Positions 45,640 through 53,498 of a stretch of 64,000 nt of DNA are shown here, one piece after another. Every line of letters begins with the position of its first letter. The first letter of the stretch is position 1. Source of the stretch: Sphingomonas panacis (GTDB lineage: Bacteria > Pseudomonadota > Alphaproteobacteria > Sphingomonadales > Sphingomonadaceae); contig NZ_CP014168.1 of NCBI RefSeq assembly GCF_001717955.1, positions 3,937,501 through 4,001,500 on the forward strand. Reading direction: 5' to 3'. The notes under the pieces were generated by a model that had not been told where the DNA came from, ran no database searches, and saw only the letters and a list, made by a program, of their open reading frames with translations. The translations under genes were made by a program, and so were the position numbers.

Positions 45640-46665
45640 ATGAAGACATGGATTTTGGTCTCGGTGGCGGCGGGTGGCATGGCTCTCGCGGTGCCGGCGT
45701 TCGCCGACGTCAAAGCCGGCGTGGATGCGTGGAGCCGTGGCGATTACCGCAAGGCGATCGACGAATGGCGCCCGGCCGCGATCAAGGGCGATGCCGACGC
45801 GCAGTTCAATCTCGGCCAGGCCTATAAGCTCGGCCGCGGCGTTCCCACCGATCTGCCGATGGCGGAAAGCTGGTATCGCAAGGCGGCGATGCAGGGCCAT
45901 CTTCAGGCCGAGGACAATTACGGGCTGATCCTGTTCGATCAGGGCAAGCGCACCGATGCGGTCCACTGGCTCGAACGTTCCGCCACACGCGGCGAGCCGC
46001 GCGCGCAGCTCGTGTACGGCACGATGCTGTTCAACGGCGACAGCGTCAGCAAGGATTGGCCGCGCGCCTATGCGCTGATCCTGCGCTCGGCCGCGCAAGG
46101 GCAGCCACGCGCGCCGCAGGTGCAGGCGCAGATGGACCAGTATCTCTCGCCCGAGGACCGCCAGAAGGGCATGGCCCTCTCCCGCCAGTACGAGGCGGAC
46201 GAGAAACGCCCGCAGCTCCCACCCGAAATCGCGAACGCCGGCGCGCAGACCGCGATGCGCGGCGCCGATCTGCCGCCCTCCGCCTACGATCCCAACGCGC
46301 GGCCCGCGCCCACCGTCCATACGCCCCGGCAGGACGAACCCGACGCACCGCCGCGCGGCAACGCTCCCGATGCGCCGCGCACACGCCCGACGCCGCCGCC
46401 GCCCCGCCCGCGCCCCGCACCGGCGCAGCCCGCGCCGACTCTGGCCGGCAACGGCCGCTGGCGAATCCAGCTCGGCGCGTTCCGCGACGAGGGCAATGCG
46501 CGCGGCCTGTGGCAATCGGTGCAGGGCCGCCTGCCCGGCCTGCAACCCTATTATGTGAAAACCGGCGCGGTCACCCGCCTCCAGGCCGGCCCGCTCGCCT
46601 CAAGCGCCGCCGCCACCCGCGCCTGCGCCGCCGCCCGGACGAGCTGCGTACCCGTCGCGCCATAA
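45640..46665 (+). CDS. Sel1-repeat and SPOR-domain protein
   Basis: 341 residues with a signal peptide (WILVSVAAGGMALAVPAFAD). Sel1/TPR-like repeats fill residues ~25-175 (WSRGDYRKAIDEWRPAAIKG, AQFNLGQAYKLGRGVPTDL, AESWYRKAAMQGHLQAEDNY). A long Pro/Ala/Arg-rich linker (~210-275) precedes a C-terminal SPOR domain (WRIQLGAFRDEGNARGLWQS, YYVKTGAVTRLQAGPL). Secreted to the periplasm, it should bind septal peptidoglycan. It is divergent from the operon with the other SPOR protein, giving two SPOR proteins around one ParA. Confidence 0.87.
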   Translation: MKTWILVSVAAGGMALAVPAFADVKAGVDAWSRGDYRKAIDEWRPAAIKGDADAQFNLGQAYKLGRGVPTDLPMAESWYRKAAMQGHLQAEDNYGLILFDQGKRTDAVHWLERSATRGEPRAQLVYGTMLFNGDSVSKDWPRAYALILRSAAQGQPRAPQVQAQMDQYLSPEDRQKGMALSRQYEADEKRPQLPPEIANAGAQTAMRGADLPPSAYDPNARPAPTVHTPRQDEPDAPPRGNAPDAPRTRPTPPPPRPRPAPAQPAPTLAGNGRWRIQLGAFRDEGNARGLWQSVQGRLPGLQPYYVKTGAVTRLQAGPLASSAAATRACAAARTSCVPVAP

Positions 46666-46674
46666 CGACACCCG

Positions 46675-46778
46675 CCCGTTCGTGCCGAGCGTTTCGAAGC
46701 ATGAACGGGTGAAGGTTTGAAACGGTTAAAGAAACGCGCGCACTCTCGCCGTTCGTCCTGAGCGTGTCGAAGGGCGTG
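46675..46778. repeat. Two copies of a sphingomonad-type dispersed hairpin repeat
   Basis: The region between a plus-strand stop (46665) and the PiT stop (46801) has CCCGTTC (46675-46681) pairing with GAACGGG (46703-46709), enclosing GTGCCGAGCGTTTCGAAGC. A second related unit, GTTCGTCCTGAGCGTGTCGA followed by AGGGCG, begins at 46751. TTCGTxCxGAGCGTxTCGAAG is a REP-like element that recurs in sphingomonad genomes, from my recollection. It may also end transcription of both convergent genes. Confidence 0.6.
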
Positions 46779-46800
46779 CCCGGAGCGCGCGCTTAAAGGC

Positions 46801-48447
46801 TCACCCCGCCGAAGCGCGCACCACGCCGAGCAGCAGCCAGTACAACCCGCCCGACAGCAGCATCGCCGCCGGCAGCGTCATCACCCAGGCGAGCACCATG
46901 TTGAGGATCGTGCGCGTCTGCAACCCGCTGCCGCTCGCCACCGACGCGCCCGCCACACCGCTCGACAGGATGTGCGTCGTCGAAACCGGCGCCGCGAACA
47001 GATCGGCGGTCATGATCGTGAAGGCGGCAACGATTTCGGCGGAGGCGCCCATGCCGTAGGTCAGATGCGTCTTGCCGATCTTCTCGCCGACCGTGACGAC
47101 GATCCGCTTCCAGCCGACCATCGTGCCGAGCCCGAGCGCGATCGCGACGATCACCTTCACCCATAGCGGGATGAAGCGCGTGCCCTTTTCGAGATGCTTC
47201 TGATACGCACCGATCGCGTCCAGCTCGTCCGCCGAGAAGATCGTTTCGGACGCTTTGTCCTTGGTCACGAACTGCGCGACGCCCTGCAAAAGATACATGT
47301 CGTTGCGCAGGTTCGGCGTCGCCGCCGCCGGCACCTTGTCGAGCGAACCATATCCCGAAATGCGCGCGGTGACATCGTGCGAAAGCGTGTCGATCGCGCC
47401 ATAGGTCGCGGGCCCGGTCGCCTTCTTGGTCTCCAGCGCATGAGTCAGCACCACCCGCGCCGCGCCGACATCGCTGCCGACCGTGCCGCCATGCGCGCGG
47501 AACGCGGTGGCGGCGGCGTTGGCCGATGCGGTGAAGGCGGGCATCTCGCTCGCCGGCATGGTGCGGTTGAGCGCATAGGCGGTCGGCGCGCAGCCGATCA
47601 GGATCAGCATGATGAGCCCCATGCCCTTCTGCCCGTCATTGCTGCCGTGGAAGAAGGAGACCGCGGTACAGGTCGCGATCAGCGTCGCGCGGATGCCCTT
47701 GGGCGGCGGTGAATCGGCGCTCGGCGCGGTGTAGAGCGTCGGGTTGCGCAGCACGCGCTTCATCACCAGCAGCAGCACCATCGACGCGACGAAGCCGATC
47801 AGCGGGCTGAACAGCAACGCCGACAGCACCTTCTGCGCCTGCCCCCAGTCCACGCCCGAGGTGCCGTTGCCGCCATGCGCCAGGATCTGGTTGGCGAAGC
47901 CGACGCCCAGCACCGAGCCGATCAGCGCATGGCTCGACGAATTGGGCAACCCGACATACCAGGTCGCGAGGTTCCAGATCACCGCCGCCAGCAGCAGCGC
48001 GAAGATCATCGCGAATCCGGCGCCCGACCCGACGTGGAGGATCAGGTCGACCGGCAGCAGCGTCACGATCGCATAGGCCACTGCGCCGCTCGAAAACATC
48101 ACGCCGAGGAAGTTGAAGAACCCGGACCATACCACCGCCACCGGAGCCGGCAGCGAGTGCGTGTAGATCACCGTGGCGACCGCGTTGGCGGTGTCATGGA
48201 AGCCGTTGACGAACTCGAACCCAAGCGCGATCAGCAGCGCCAGCGCGAGGAACGCGAAGGTCGCGGTCGCCAGCCCCTCGCCCGCCTGCGCGGTATCGAA
48301 CAGGATGCTCGCGCCCGCATAACCGATCGCACCGACGATGATCGCGAGGAAGATCCAGCGCCCCGCCGGGTGCAAGGGCCGGTCAATATGCGGCACGCCG
48401 ACGGCACGTTCACTCGGTTCGAGTGACGCTGTAGTGGATATATCCAT
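46801..48447 (-). CDS. Inorganic phosphate transporter, PiT family
   Basis: 548 residues from ATG 48447 (MDISTTASLEPSERAVGVPH); an in-frame ATG at 48477 is an alternative. About ten membrane segments. The two PiT repeats show their signatures, FVNGFHDTANAVATVIYTHS and VSFFHGSNDGQKGMGL. A 130-residue hydrophilic insert lies between the halves (residues ~315-450), as in other long PiT proteins. It is a proton- or cation-coupled low-affinity phosphate importer in the inner membrane. It is divergent from the helicase gene across 229 bases. Confidence 0.92.
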   Translation of the reverse strand: MDISTTASLEPSERAVGVPHIDRPLHPAGRWIFLAIIVGAIGYAGASILFDTAQAGEGLATATFAFLALALLIALGFEFVNGFHDTANAVATVIYTHSLPAPVAVVWSGFFNFLGVMFSSGAVAYAIVTLLPVDLILHVGSGAGFAMIFALLLAAVIWNLATWYVGLPNSSSHALIGSVLGVGFANQILAHGGNGTSGVDWGQAQKVLSALLFSPLIGFVASMVLLLVMKRVLRNPTLYTAPSADSPPPKGIRATLIATCTAVSFFHGSNDGQKGMGLIMLILIGCAPTAYALNRTMPASEMPAFTASANAAATAFRAHGGTVGSDVGAARVVLTHALETKKATGPATYGAIDTLSHDVTARISGYGSLDKVPAAATPNLRNDMYLLQGVAQFVTKDKASETIFSADELDAIGAYQKHLEKGTRFIPLWVKVIVAIALGLGTMVGWKRIVVTVGEKIGKTHLTYGMGASAEIVAAFTIMTADLFAAPVSTTHILSSGVAGASVASGSGLQTRTILNMVLAWVMTLPAAMLLSGGLYWLLLGVVRASAG

Positions 48448-48467
48448 AAAGTCGGCGTGGCCTGCTT

Positions 48468-48487
48468 CTGTTACCATATGATGACAG
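48468..48487. promoter_or_regulatory. Imperfect palindrome before the PiT gene
   Basis: CTGTTACCATATGATGACAG is symmetrical at most positions and reads CTGTCAT on the minus strand, half of a PhoB box (CTGTCAT repeats). The second half (TGGTAAC) matches poorly, so PhoB control is only a possibility. It is 21 bases before the ATG at 48447. Confidence 0.25.
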
Positions 48488-48676
48488 CAGCGTTCTTGGC
48501 GAAGCCCCGTCGAAAACGGCGCGTTGGTCGCACCGATGTTGCGGCGCCCCTTAATCTCGATTTGTTTCGGCGGCAACCGGCGCGCACCGGGCCGGCATCG
48601 CTTCGTCGCATCGCGCGCGGCTTTGCGCGGCGATCAAAGATTGCCCTCGCCGCTCCCGTTCCCTACCTGTTCGCCG

Positions 48677-50977
48677 ATGAATATCCCCGCGCCCGCCCCC
48701 GAACCCGCCTATCTCAAAGGCCTCAACGCGCCGCAGCGCGATGCCGTGCTCACCACTGAAGGCCCCGTTCTGGTGCTCGCCGGCGCAGGCACCGGCAAGA
48801 CCGCCGCGCTCACCGCCCGGCTCGGCCACCTACTCGCGACCCGCCGCGCCTACCCGAGCGAAATCCTCAGCGTCACCTTCACCAACAAGGCCGCGCGCGA
48901 GATGCGCGAGCGCGTCGGCCGGCTCGTCGGCGATGTCGTCGAGGGGATGCCGTGGCTCGGCACCTTCCACGCGATCGGCGCGAAGATGCTGCGCCGCCAT
49001 GCCGAACTGGTCGGGCTGCAATCGAATTTCTCGATTCTCGACACCGACGATCAGTTGCGGCTCCTGAAGCAGCTCGTCATCGCCGCCGACATCGACGAGA
49101 AGCGCTTCCCCGCGCGCAGCCTCGCCGGGCTGATCGACGAATGGAAGAACAAGGGCCTCGTCCCCAGCGATATCGACGCGGGCGAGAGCGAACGCTACGC
49201 CAACGGGCGCGGCGGCGAACTCTACCAGCAATACCAGACTCGCCTCGCCGCCCTGAACGCCTGCGATTTCGGCGATCTGCTGCTCCACATGCTGACCATC
49301 CTCAAGCGCGACCGCGAGGTGCTCGCCGATTATCAGCGCCGCTTCAAATACATCATGGTCGACGAATATCAGGACACCAACAGCGTCCAGTATCTCTGGC
49401 TCCGCCTGCTCGCGCAGGAGCGCAAGAACATCTGCTGCGTCGGCGACGATGACCAGTCGATCTATTCGTGGCGCGGCGCGCAGGTCGAGAACATCCTCAA
49501 GTTCGAGAAGGATTTCCCCGGCGCCAAGGTGATCCGGCTCGAACAAAATTACCGATCGACCCCGCACATCCTCGCCGCCGCGAGCGGCGTGATCGCCAAC
49601 AATTCGGGGCGGCTCGGCAAGACCTTGTGGACCGAGGAAGCCGACGGCGACAAGGTCAGCGTGTTCGGCGTGTGGGACGGCCCCGAGGAAGCCCGCCGCG
49701 TCGGCGAGGAGATCGAGGCGGCGCAACGCAACGGCCAGTCGCTCGATCGCATCGCCATCCTCGTCCGCGCGCAGCATCAGACGCGAGAGTTCGAGGATCG
49801 CTTCATCGCGATCGGCCTGAATTACCGCATCATCGGCGGCTTCCGCTTCTACGAGCGCGCCGAAATCCGCGACGCGCTCGCCTATCTGCGCGTCGTCCAC
49901 CAGAGCGCCGACGATCTCGCCTTCGAACGCATCGTCAACGTCCCCAAGCGTGGCCTGGGCGACAAGGCGGTGCAGAAGCTCCACATGCTCGCGCGGGCCG
50001 AGAACATTCCGCTGAGCGTCGCGGCGGCGCGTATCCTCGACACCGACGAGCTGACCGGCGCCGCGCGCAAGTCACTCGGCAATTTCGTGATCGATCTCGC
50101 CCGCTGGCGGCGCATGGCGAACGAACTGCCCCACGCCGAACTCGCCCGCCAGATCCTCGACGAGAGTGGCTATACCGGCGCGCTCCAGGTCGAGAAATCG
50201 GTCGAGGCGGCGGGGCGGCTCGAAAACCTCACCGAACTCGTCCGCGCTATGGAGGAATATGAAAGCCTCGGCGCGTTCCTCGAACACGTCAGCCTCGTCA
50301 TGGATAACGAGGCGCAGGCCGACGAGGCCAAGGTGACGATCATGACGATCCACGCCGCCAAGGGCCTCGAATATGACACCGTCTTCCTGGTCGGCTGGGA
50401 AGAAGGCCTGTTCCCCTCGCAACGCGCGATCGACGAAGGCGGCAACGCGTCGCTGGAGGAGGAACGCCGCCTCGCCTACGTGGCGATCACGCGCGCGAGG
50501 CGCCGCGCGATCATCCTCCACGCCGCCAACCGCCGCATCTACGGCCAATGGACCAGCAGCATCCCAAGCCGCTTCGTCGGCGAACTCCCGGCCGCGCACA
50601 TCGAGAGCGAAAACAGCATGAGCGGCGGCGAAAGCCTGTGGCGCGCCAACTGGTCGGAACGCGCCGACCCGTTCGCCGACGTCGCGCGCGGCACCGGCCG
50701 CGGCCCCGGCTGGCAACGCGCGGCCGGGGTGAAAGACGGCGGCGCCTTCACCAGCCGCACGTTCTCCCGCGAACCAACGCGCGTCGTGGAAGCGCGCGCC
50801 AGTGCGGTGAGTTTGGGGAACAAGGGCCGCAGCGATCTGACGGTGGGGATGCGCGTGTTCCACCAGAAATTCGGCTACGGCGCGATCGCCGAGATCGAGG
50901 GGAATAAGCTGGAAATCGACTTCGACGAGGCCGGGCGCAAGCGGGTGATGGATACGTTTGTTACGCTGCCGGCGTGA
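48677..50977 (+). CDS. UvrD/PcrA-family DNA helicase
   Basis: 766 residues from ATG 48677 (MNIPAPAPEPAYLKGLNAPQ); the frame is open 150 bases upstream without support. It is a superfamily 1A 3'-5' helicase for repair and replication-fork maintenance. Motifs: Q-motif LNAPQRDAVLTTEGPVLVLA, I GAGTGKTA near residue 38, Ia TFTNKAAREMRERV, II VDEYQDTNSVQY near 230, III DDDQSIYSWRGA, IV VIRLEQNYRST, V TIMTIHAAKGLEYDTVFLVG and VI AYVAITRAR. The C-terminal VGMRVFHQKFGYG plus AIAEIEGNKLEIDF is the Tudor-like domain of PcrA/UvrD that contacts RNA polymerase. Confidence 0.95.
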   Translation: MNIPAPAPEPAYLKGLNAPQRDAVLTTEGPVLVLAGAGTGKTAALTARLGHLLATRRAYPSEILSVTFTNKAAREMRERVGRLVGDVVEGMPWLGTFHAIGAKMLRRHAELVGLQSNFSILDTDDQLRLLKQLVIAADIDEKRFPARSLAGLIDEWKNKGLVPSDIDAGESERYANGRGGELYQQYQTRLAALNACDFGDLLLHMLTILKRDREVLADYQRRFKYIMVDEYQDTNSVQYLWLRLLAQERKNICCVGDDDQSIYSWRGAQVENILKFEKDFPGAKVIRLEQNYRSTPHILAAASGVIANNSGRLGKTLWTEEADGDKVSVFGVWDGPEEARRVGEEIEAAQRNGQSLDRIAILVRAQHQTREFEDRFIAIGLNYRIIGGFRFYERAEIRDALAYLRVVHQSADDLAFERIVNVPKRGLGDKAVQKLHMLARAENIPLSVAAARILDTDELTGAARKSLGNFVIDLARWRRMANELPHAELARQILDESGYTGALQVEKSVEAAGRLENLTELVRAMEEYESLGAFLEHVSLVMDNEAQADEAKVTIMTIHAAKGLEYDTVFLVGWEEGLFPSQRAIDEGGNASLEEERRLAYVAITRARRRAIILHAANRRIYGQWTSSIPSRFVGELPAAHIESENSMSGGESLWRANWSERADPFADVARGTGRGPGWQRAAGVKDGGAFTSRTFSREPTRVVEARASAVSLGNKGRSDLTVGMRVFHQKFGYGAIAEIEGNKLEIDFDEAGRKRVMDTFVTLPA

Positions 50978-51034
50978 TGCGGGGTGAAGCGGCGAGCTAT
51001 TTCGAGGGCAGGCGCCGCTACGGCCCACACACGC

Positions 51035-51063
51035 TTGATTCCCAAATTGGGAACCACTATAAA
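51035..51063 (+). promoter_or_regulatory. sigma-70 promoter of higBA with embedded operator
   Basis: -35 TTGATT (51035-51040) and -10 TATAAA (51058-51063) are separated by exactly 17 bases. The spacer contains a perfect palindrome TTCCCAAATTGGGAA (51039-51053), placed to be an autorepression site for the HigA-type antitoxin. Transcription would start near 51070, at the GTG codon at 51069. Confidence 0.75.
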
Positions 51064-51068
51064 GTCCC

Positions 51069-51371
51069 GTGAGACTGATCGCCCGAAGCACGCTCGCCGC
51101 GTTCATCGAGAAGCACCCGGAAACGCGGGCATCGCTGACGCATTGGCAAAGCGTCGTGAAGACGGCGAGCTGGGCAAATGCTTCCGACGTGCAGGCCGCT
51201 TTTTCCAAGGCCAAAGCTTTGAACGGCGAACGTGTAAGGTTCGAAGTAGCGGGCGGCGATTATCGGTTGATCGTCGCGTTCGACTTCCGCCGCGGCATCG
51301 CCTTCGTGAAGTTCGTCGGCACGCACGCCGACTATGATCGGATCGACGCGCTCACAGTCGATCTGTTTTGA
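51069..51371 (+). CDS. higB: HigB-type mRNA interferase toxin
   Basis: 100 residues from a GTG at 51069, the only start giving the family N-terminus MRLIARSTLAAFIEKHPETR. HigB/RelE superfamily features: LTHWQSVVKTASWANASDVQ, the core GERVRFEVAGGDYRLIVAFD and FVKFVGTHADYDRID with the catalytic His/Tyr/Asp set at the C-terminus. It cleaves translated mRNA at the ribosome. Toxin-first order, followed by the antitoxin after 11 bases, is the HigBA layout. The mRNA should have almost no leader. Confidence 0.92.
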   Translation: MRLIARSTLAAFIEKHPETRASLTHWQSVVKTASWANASDVQAAFSKAKALNGERVRFEVAGGDYRLIVAFDFRRGIAFVKFVGTHADYDRIDALTVDLF

Positions 51372-51382
51372 AGGACCGGACA

Positions 51383-51757
51383 ATGGACATTACCCCGATC
51401 CGCACCGATGCCGATCATGAGGCCGCGCTTCGAGAGATCGAGGCGCTGTGGGGCGCCGCCGAGAGTACGCCTGAAGGCGACCGGCTGGACGTGCTCGCCA
51501 CGCTCGTCGAAGCGTATGAGGACAAGCGCTGGCCGATCGCCGATCCCGATCCGATCGCGGCGATCGAGGCGGCAATGGCGCATGACGGGCGCACCCGAGC
51601 CGATCTCGCCGCGCTGATCGGCAGCAAATCGCGCGCGTCCGAAATCCTCCGCCGCAAGCGCGCACTCACCCTGCCGATGATCCGCTTGATCGCACGCGAA
51701 TGGCAGGTGCCCGAGCGGCTGCTGGTGCGCGAATATGCGTTGGATCGCAGCGCCTGA
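51383..51757 (+). CDS. higA: HigA-type antitoxin, XRE helix-turn-helix
   Basis: 124 residues from ATG 51383, preceded by GGACCGGACA. The N-terminal ~55 residues (MDITPIRTDADHEAALREIE then ALWGAAESTPEGDRL) are the helical region common to this HigA branch, and the C-terminal helix-turn-helix is RADLAALIGSKSRASEILRR followed by LTLPMIRLIAREWQVPERLL. It should neutralise HigB and repress the promoter through TTCCCAAATTGGGAA. Confidence 0.92.
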   Translation: MDITPIRTDADHEAALREIEALWGAAESTPEGDRLDVLATLVEAYEDKRWPIADPDPIAAIEAAMAHDGRTRADLAALIGSKSRASEILRRKRALTLPMIRLIAREWQVPERLLVREYALDRSA

Positions 51758-51965
51758 CCGCCTGGCTGAAGCCGCTGTCCGTTCCACCAAGATCAAAAGC
51801 TGTCCTACACCGCCCGCCCCATGCCAGACTTGCGGCATGCCCGTCCGCCTGCCCCTGATCGCCTCACCCACGCCGCCCCGCGCCGCCAGCCCCACCGCGC
51901 ACCCGGCCCCCAAACATCGCACTCCGCCAACCGTGCGCGCAGTGGACAACCTTAGCCACGTTTCC

Positions 51966-52655
51966 CTAGCGCCGCCGCCGCAACCAGCGGTTCGCCGCGA
52001 ACACCAGCAGCGCCCAGACCGTGCCGAAGCACCAGCCGCCGAGCACGTCGCTCGGCCAATGCACGCCGAGATATACGCGGCTGCACCCGATCAGCACGAC
52101 GAGCAGGCTGAAGAAGCTCACGATCGCGACGCGCACCGCGCGGCGCGGCTCGATGCCGGCGAGCATCAGCGCGATCGTCAGATAGGTCGCGGCGGAGATC
52201 ATCGCGTGGCCGCTCGGGAAGCTGGCGTTGTCGACCCAGACGAGGTGCGGCACCACGTCCGGGCGCGGGCGGTGGATCACGCTCTTGAGTTCGCTCGACA
52301 GCAGCGACGCGCCGACCAGCGATGCCGCGATCCATGCCGCCTCGGCGCGGCGGCGCAGGAAGCACAGGGCGGCGATACCCGATCCGCCGAACAGCCACAT
52401 CAGCGTGAACCCGCCGAGCGCGGACACGTCGATCGCCGACTGGCGCAGCCACACCGGCCCGACGGGTGTGTCGAGATGCCCCGGCACGCGCAGCGCGAGC
52501 AGCAGCGGCACGTCGAAGCCGAAGCCCTCACCCGCGATCAGCACGCGCGCGATATGGATGCCGAGCAGCAATGCCGATACGGCGAGCAGCGCCACCAGCG
52601 GCCACAACCACGCCAGCGCGCGCGGCGCATCGTCGAGCGGTGCGCCGGCCTTCAC
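51966..52655 (-). CDS. PAP2-family membrane phosphatase
   Basis: 229 residues from a GTG at 52655, two bases after the stop of the gene upstream. Six predicted membrane helices carry the three PAP2 motifs: KSVIHRPRP near residue 130, SFPSGHA near 150 (catalytic His) and SRVYLGVHWPSDVLGG near 196. The family dephosphorylates lipid phosphates such as undecaprenyl pyrophosphate or phosphatidic acid at the periplasmic face. A C-terminal RWLRRRR tail is polybasic. Confidence 0.9.
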   Translation of the reverse strand: MKAGAPLDDAPRALAWLWPLVALLAVSALLLGIHIARVLIAGEGFGFDVPLLLALRVPGHLDTPVGPVWLRQSAIDVSALGGFTLMWLFGGSGIAALCFLRRRAEAAWIAASLVGASLLSSELKSVIHRPRPDVVPHLVWVDNASFPSGHAMISAATYLTIALMLAGIEPRRAVRVAIVSFFSLLVVLIGCSRVYLGVHWPSDVLGGWCFGTVWALLVFAANRWLRRRR

Positions 52656-52657
52656 CG

Positions 52658-52978
52658 TCAGCCGAGTTCGACCGTCATCAGCACGGAGTCGCCGTATTTG
52701 GGGTCGCTCGGCGAGAACAACGGGTTCGCCTTGAACGCGCGCGGCGTCAGCCGCAGCCCGGTCAGCCCGGCGAGCTTGAACGTGCCGAGCTTGAGCTCCT
52801 TGGGCGGCCGCCCGTCGCGTTCCAGCACGACGCCGTCGATGAACAGATCGCCGTGGCGCGTGTAGATGACATGCGGCGCGAGCGTCACTTCGGTGCGATT
52901 ATAGGTCGCGGCGAGACAGCGCTGGCGCACGATGCCTTCGAATACGGTGGGTACGTCGCCTGCGGGAGAGTCTGTCAC
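52658..52978 (-). CDS. Conserved hypothetical protein
   Basis: 106 residues from a GTG at 52978. It reads as a small beta-rich soluble protein: VFEGIVRQRCLAATYNRTEV, VIYTRHGDLFIDGVVLERDG and LGTFKLAGLTGLRLTPRAFK. The middle part has the alternating pattern of WYL-like or other small beta barrels but no named family is recognised. It is 2 bases upstream of the PAP2 gene, so they are co-transcribed. Confidence 0.65.
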   Translation of the reverse strand: MTDSPAGDVPTVFEGIVRQRCLAATYNRTEVTLAPHVIYTRHGDLFIDGVVLERDGRPPKELKLGTFKLAGLTGLRLTPRAFKANPLFSPSDPKYGDSVLMTVELG

Positions 52979-53108
52979 GGCATGGTCTTCGGGTATGGGG
53001 GAACGGCGGCGGCCTTAACCCGCGCGTGCCGGTCCAGCAAGTGCGGATGCGGCAGGCACGTGTGCGCGGCGGCTCGACAAGCGCGGAACCGGCCCATATC
53101 AGCCGGGC

Positions 53109-53498
53109 ATGGTTCACCCGCTCGTCGCCAGCCTCGGCCTGTCGCCGCACCCCGAGGGCGGCTGGTATCGCGAAACGCTGCGCCAGCCCGCGCCTGACGG
53201 CGGGCGAGCGCTGGCCACCGCGATCCTGTTCCTGCTCGATGCGGGGGAGCGTTCGCACTGGCACCGGGTCGATGCCGCCGAACTGTGGCTGTGGCACGCG
53301 GGATCGCCGCTGACGCTGCGGATCGGGCATGACGACGTGCTGCTCAATGGCGAAGCGCCGCAGGGCCTCGTCCCCGCCCACGCCTGGCAATCCGCCGAGG
53401 CGCGGCACGGCTGGGCGCTGGTGAGCTGCGTGGTGACGCCGGGGTTCGATTTCGCCGGCTGGGAACTCGCCCCGCCCGGCTGGTCGCCACCGCGATGA
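53109..53498 (+). CDS. Cupin-fold protein, DUF985 family
   Basis: 129 residues. LGLSPHPEGGWYRETLR at the N-terminus and AILFLLDAGERSHWHRVDAA then ELWLWHAGSPL are the DUF985 signature, with a metal-binding-like HWH motif near residue 45 and WELAPPGW at the C-terminus. The family includes cupins of unknown catalysis. It overlaps the following MFS gene by 4 bases (ATGA), so the cupin, exporter and cytochrome c genes form one coupled unit. Confidence 0.87.
   Translation: MVHPLVASLGLSPHPEGGWYRETLRQPAPDGGRALATAILFLLDAGERSHWHRVDAAELWLWHAGSPLTLRIGHDDVLLNGEAPQGLVPAHAWQSAEARHGWALVSCVVTPGFDFAGWELAPPGWSPPR

Noticed and set aside
51332..51949. 205-residue minus-strand frame covering higA and its downstream region
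   Set aside because: Antisense to higA, no motif; the 200-base region after higA holds no convincing gene.
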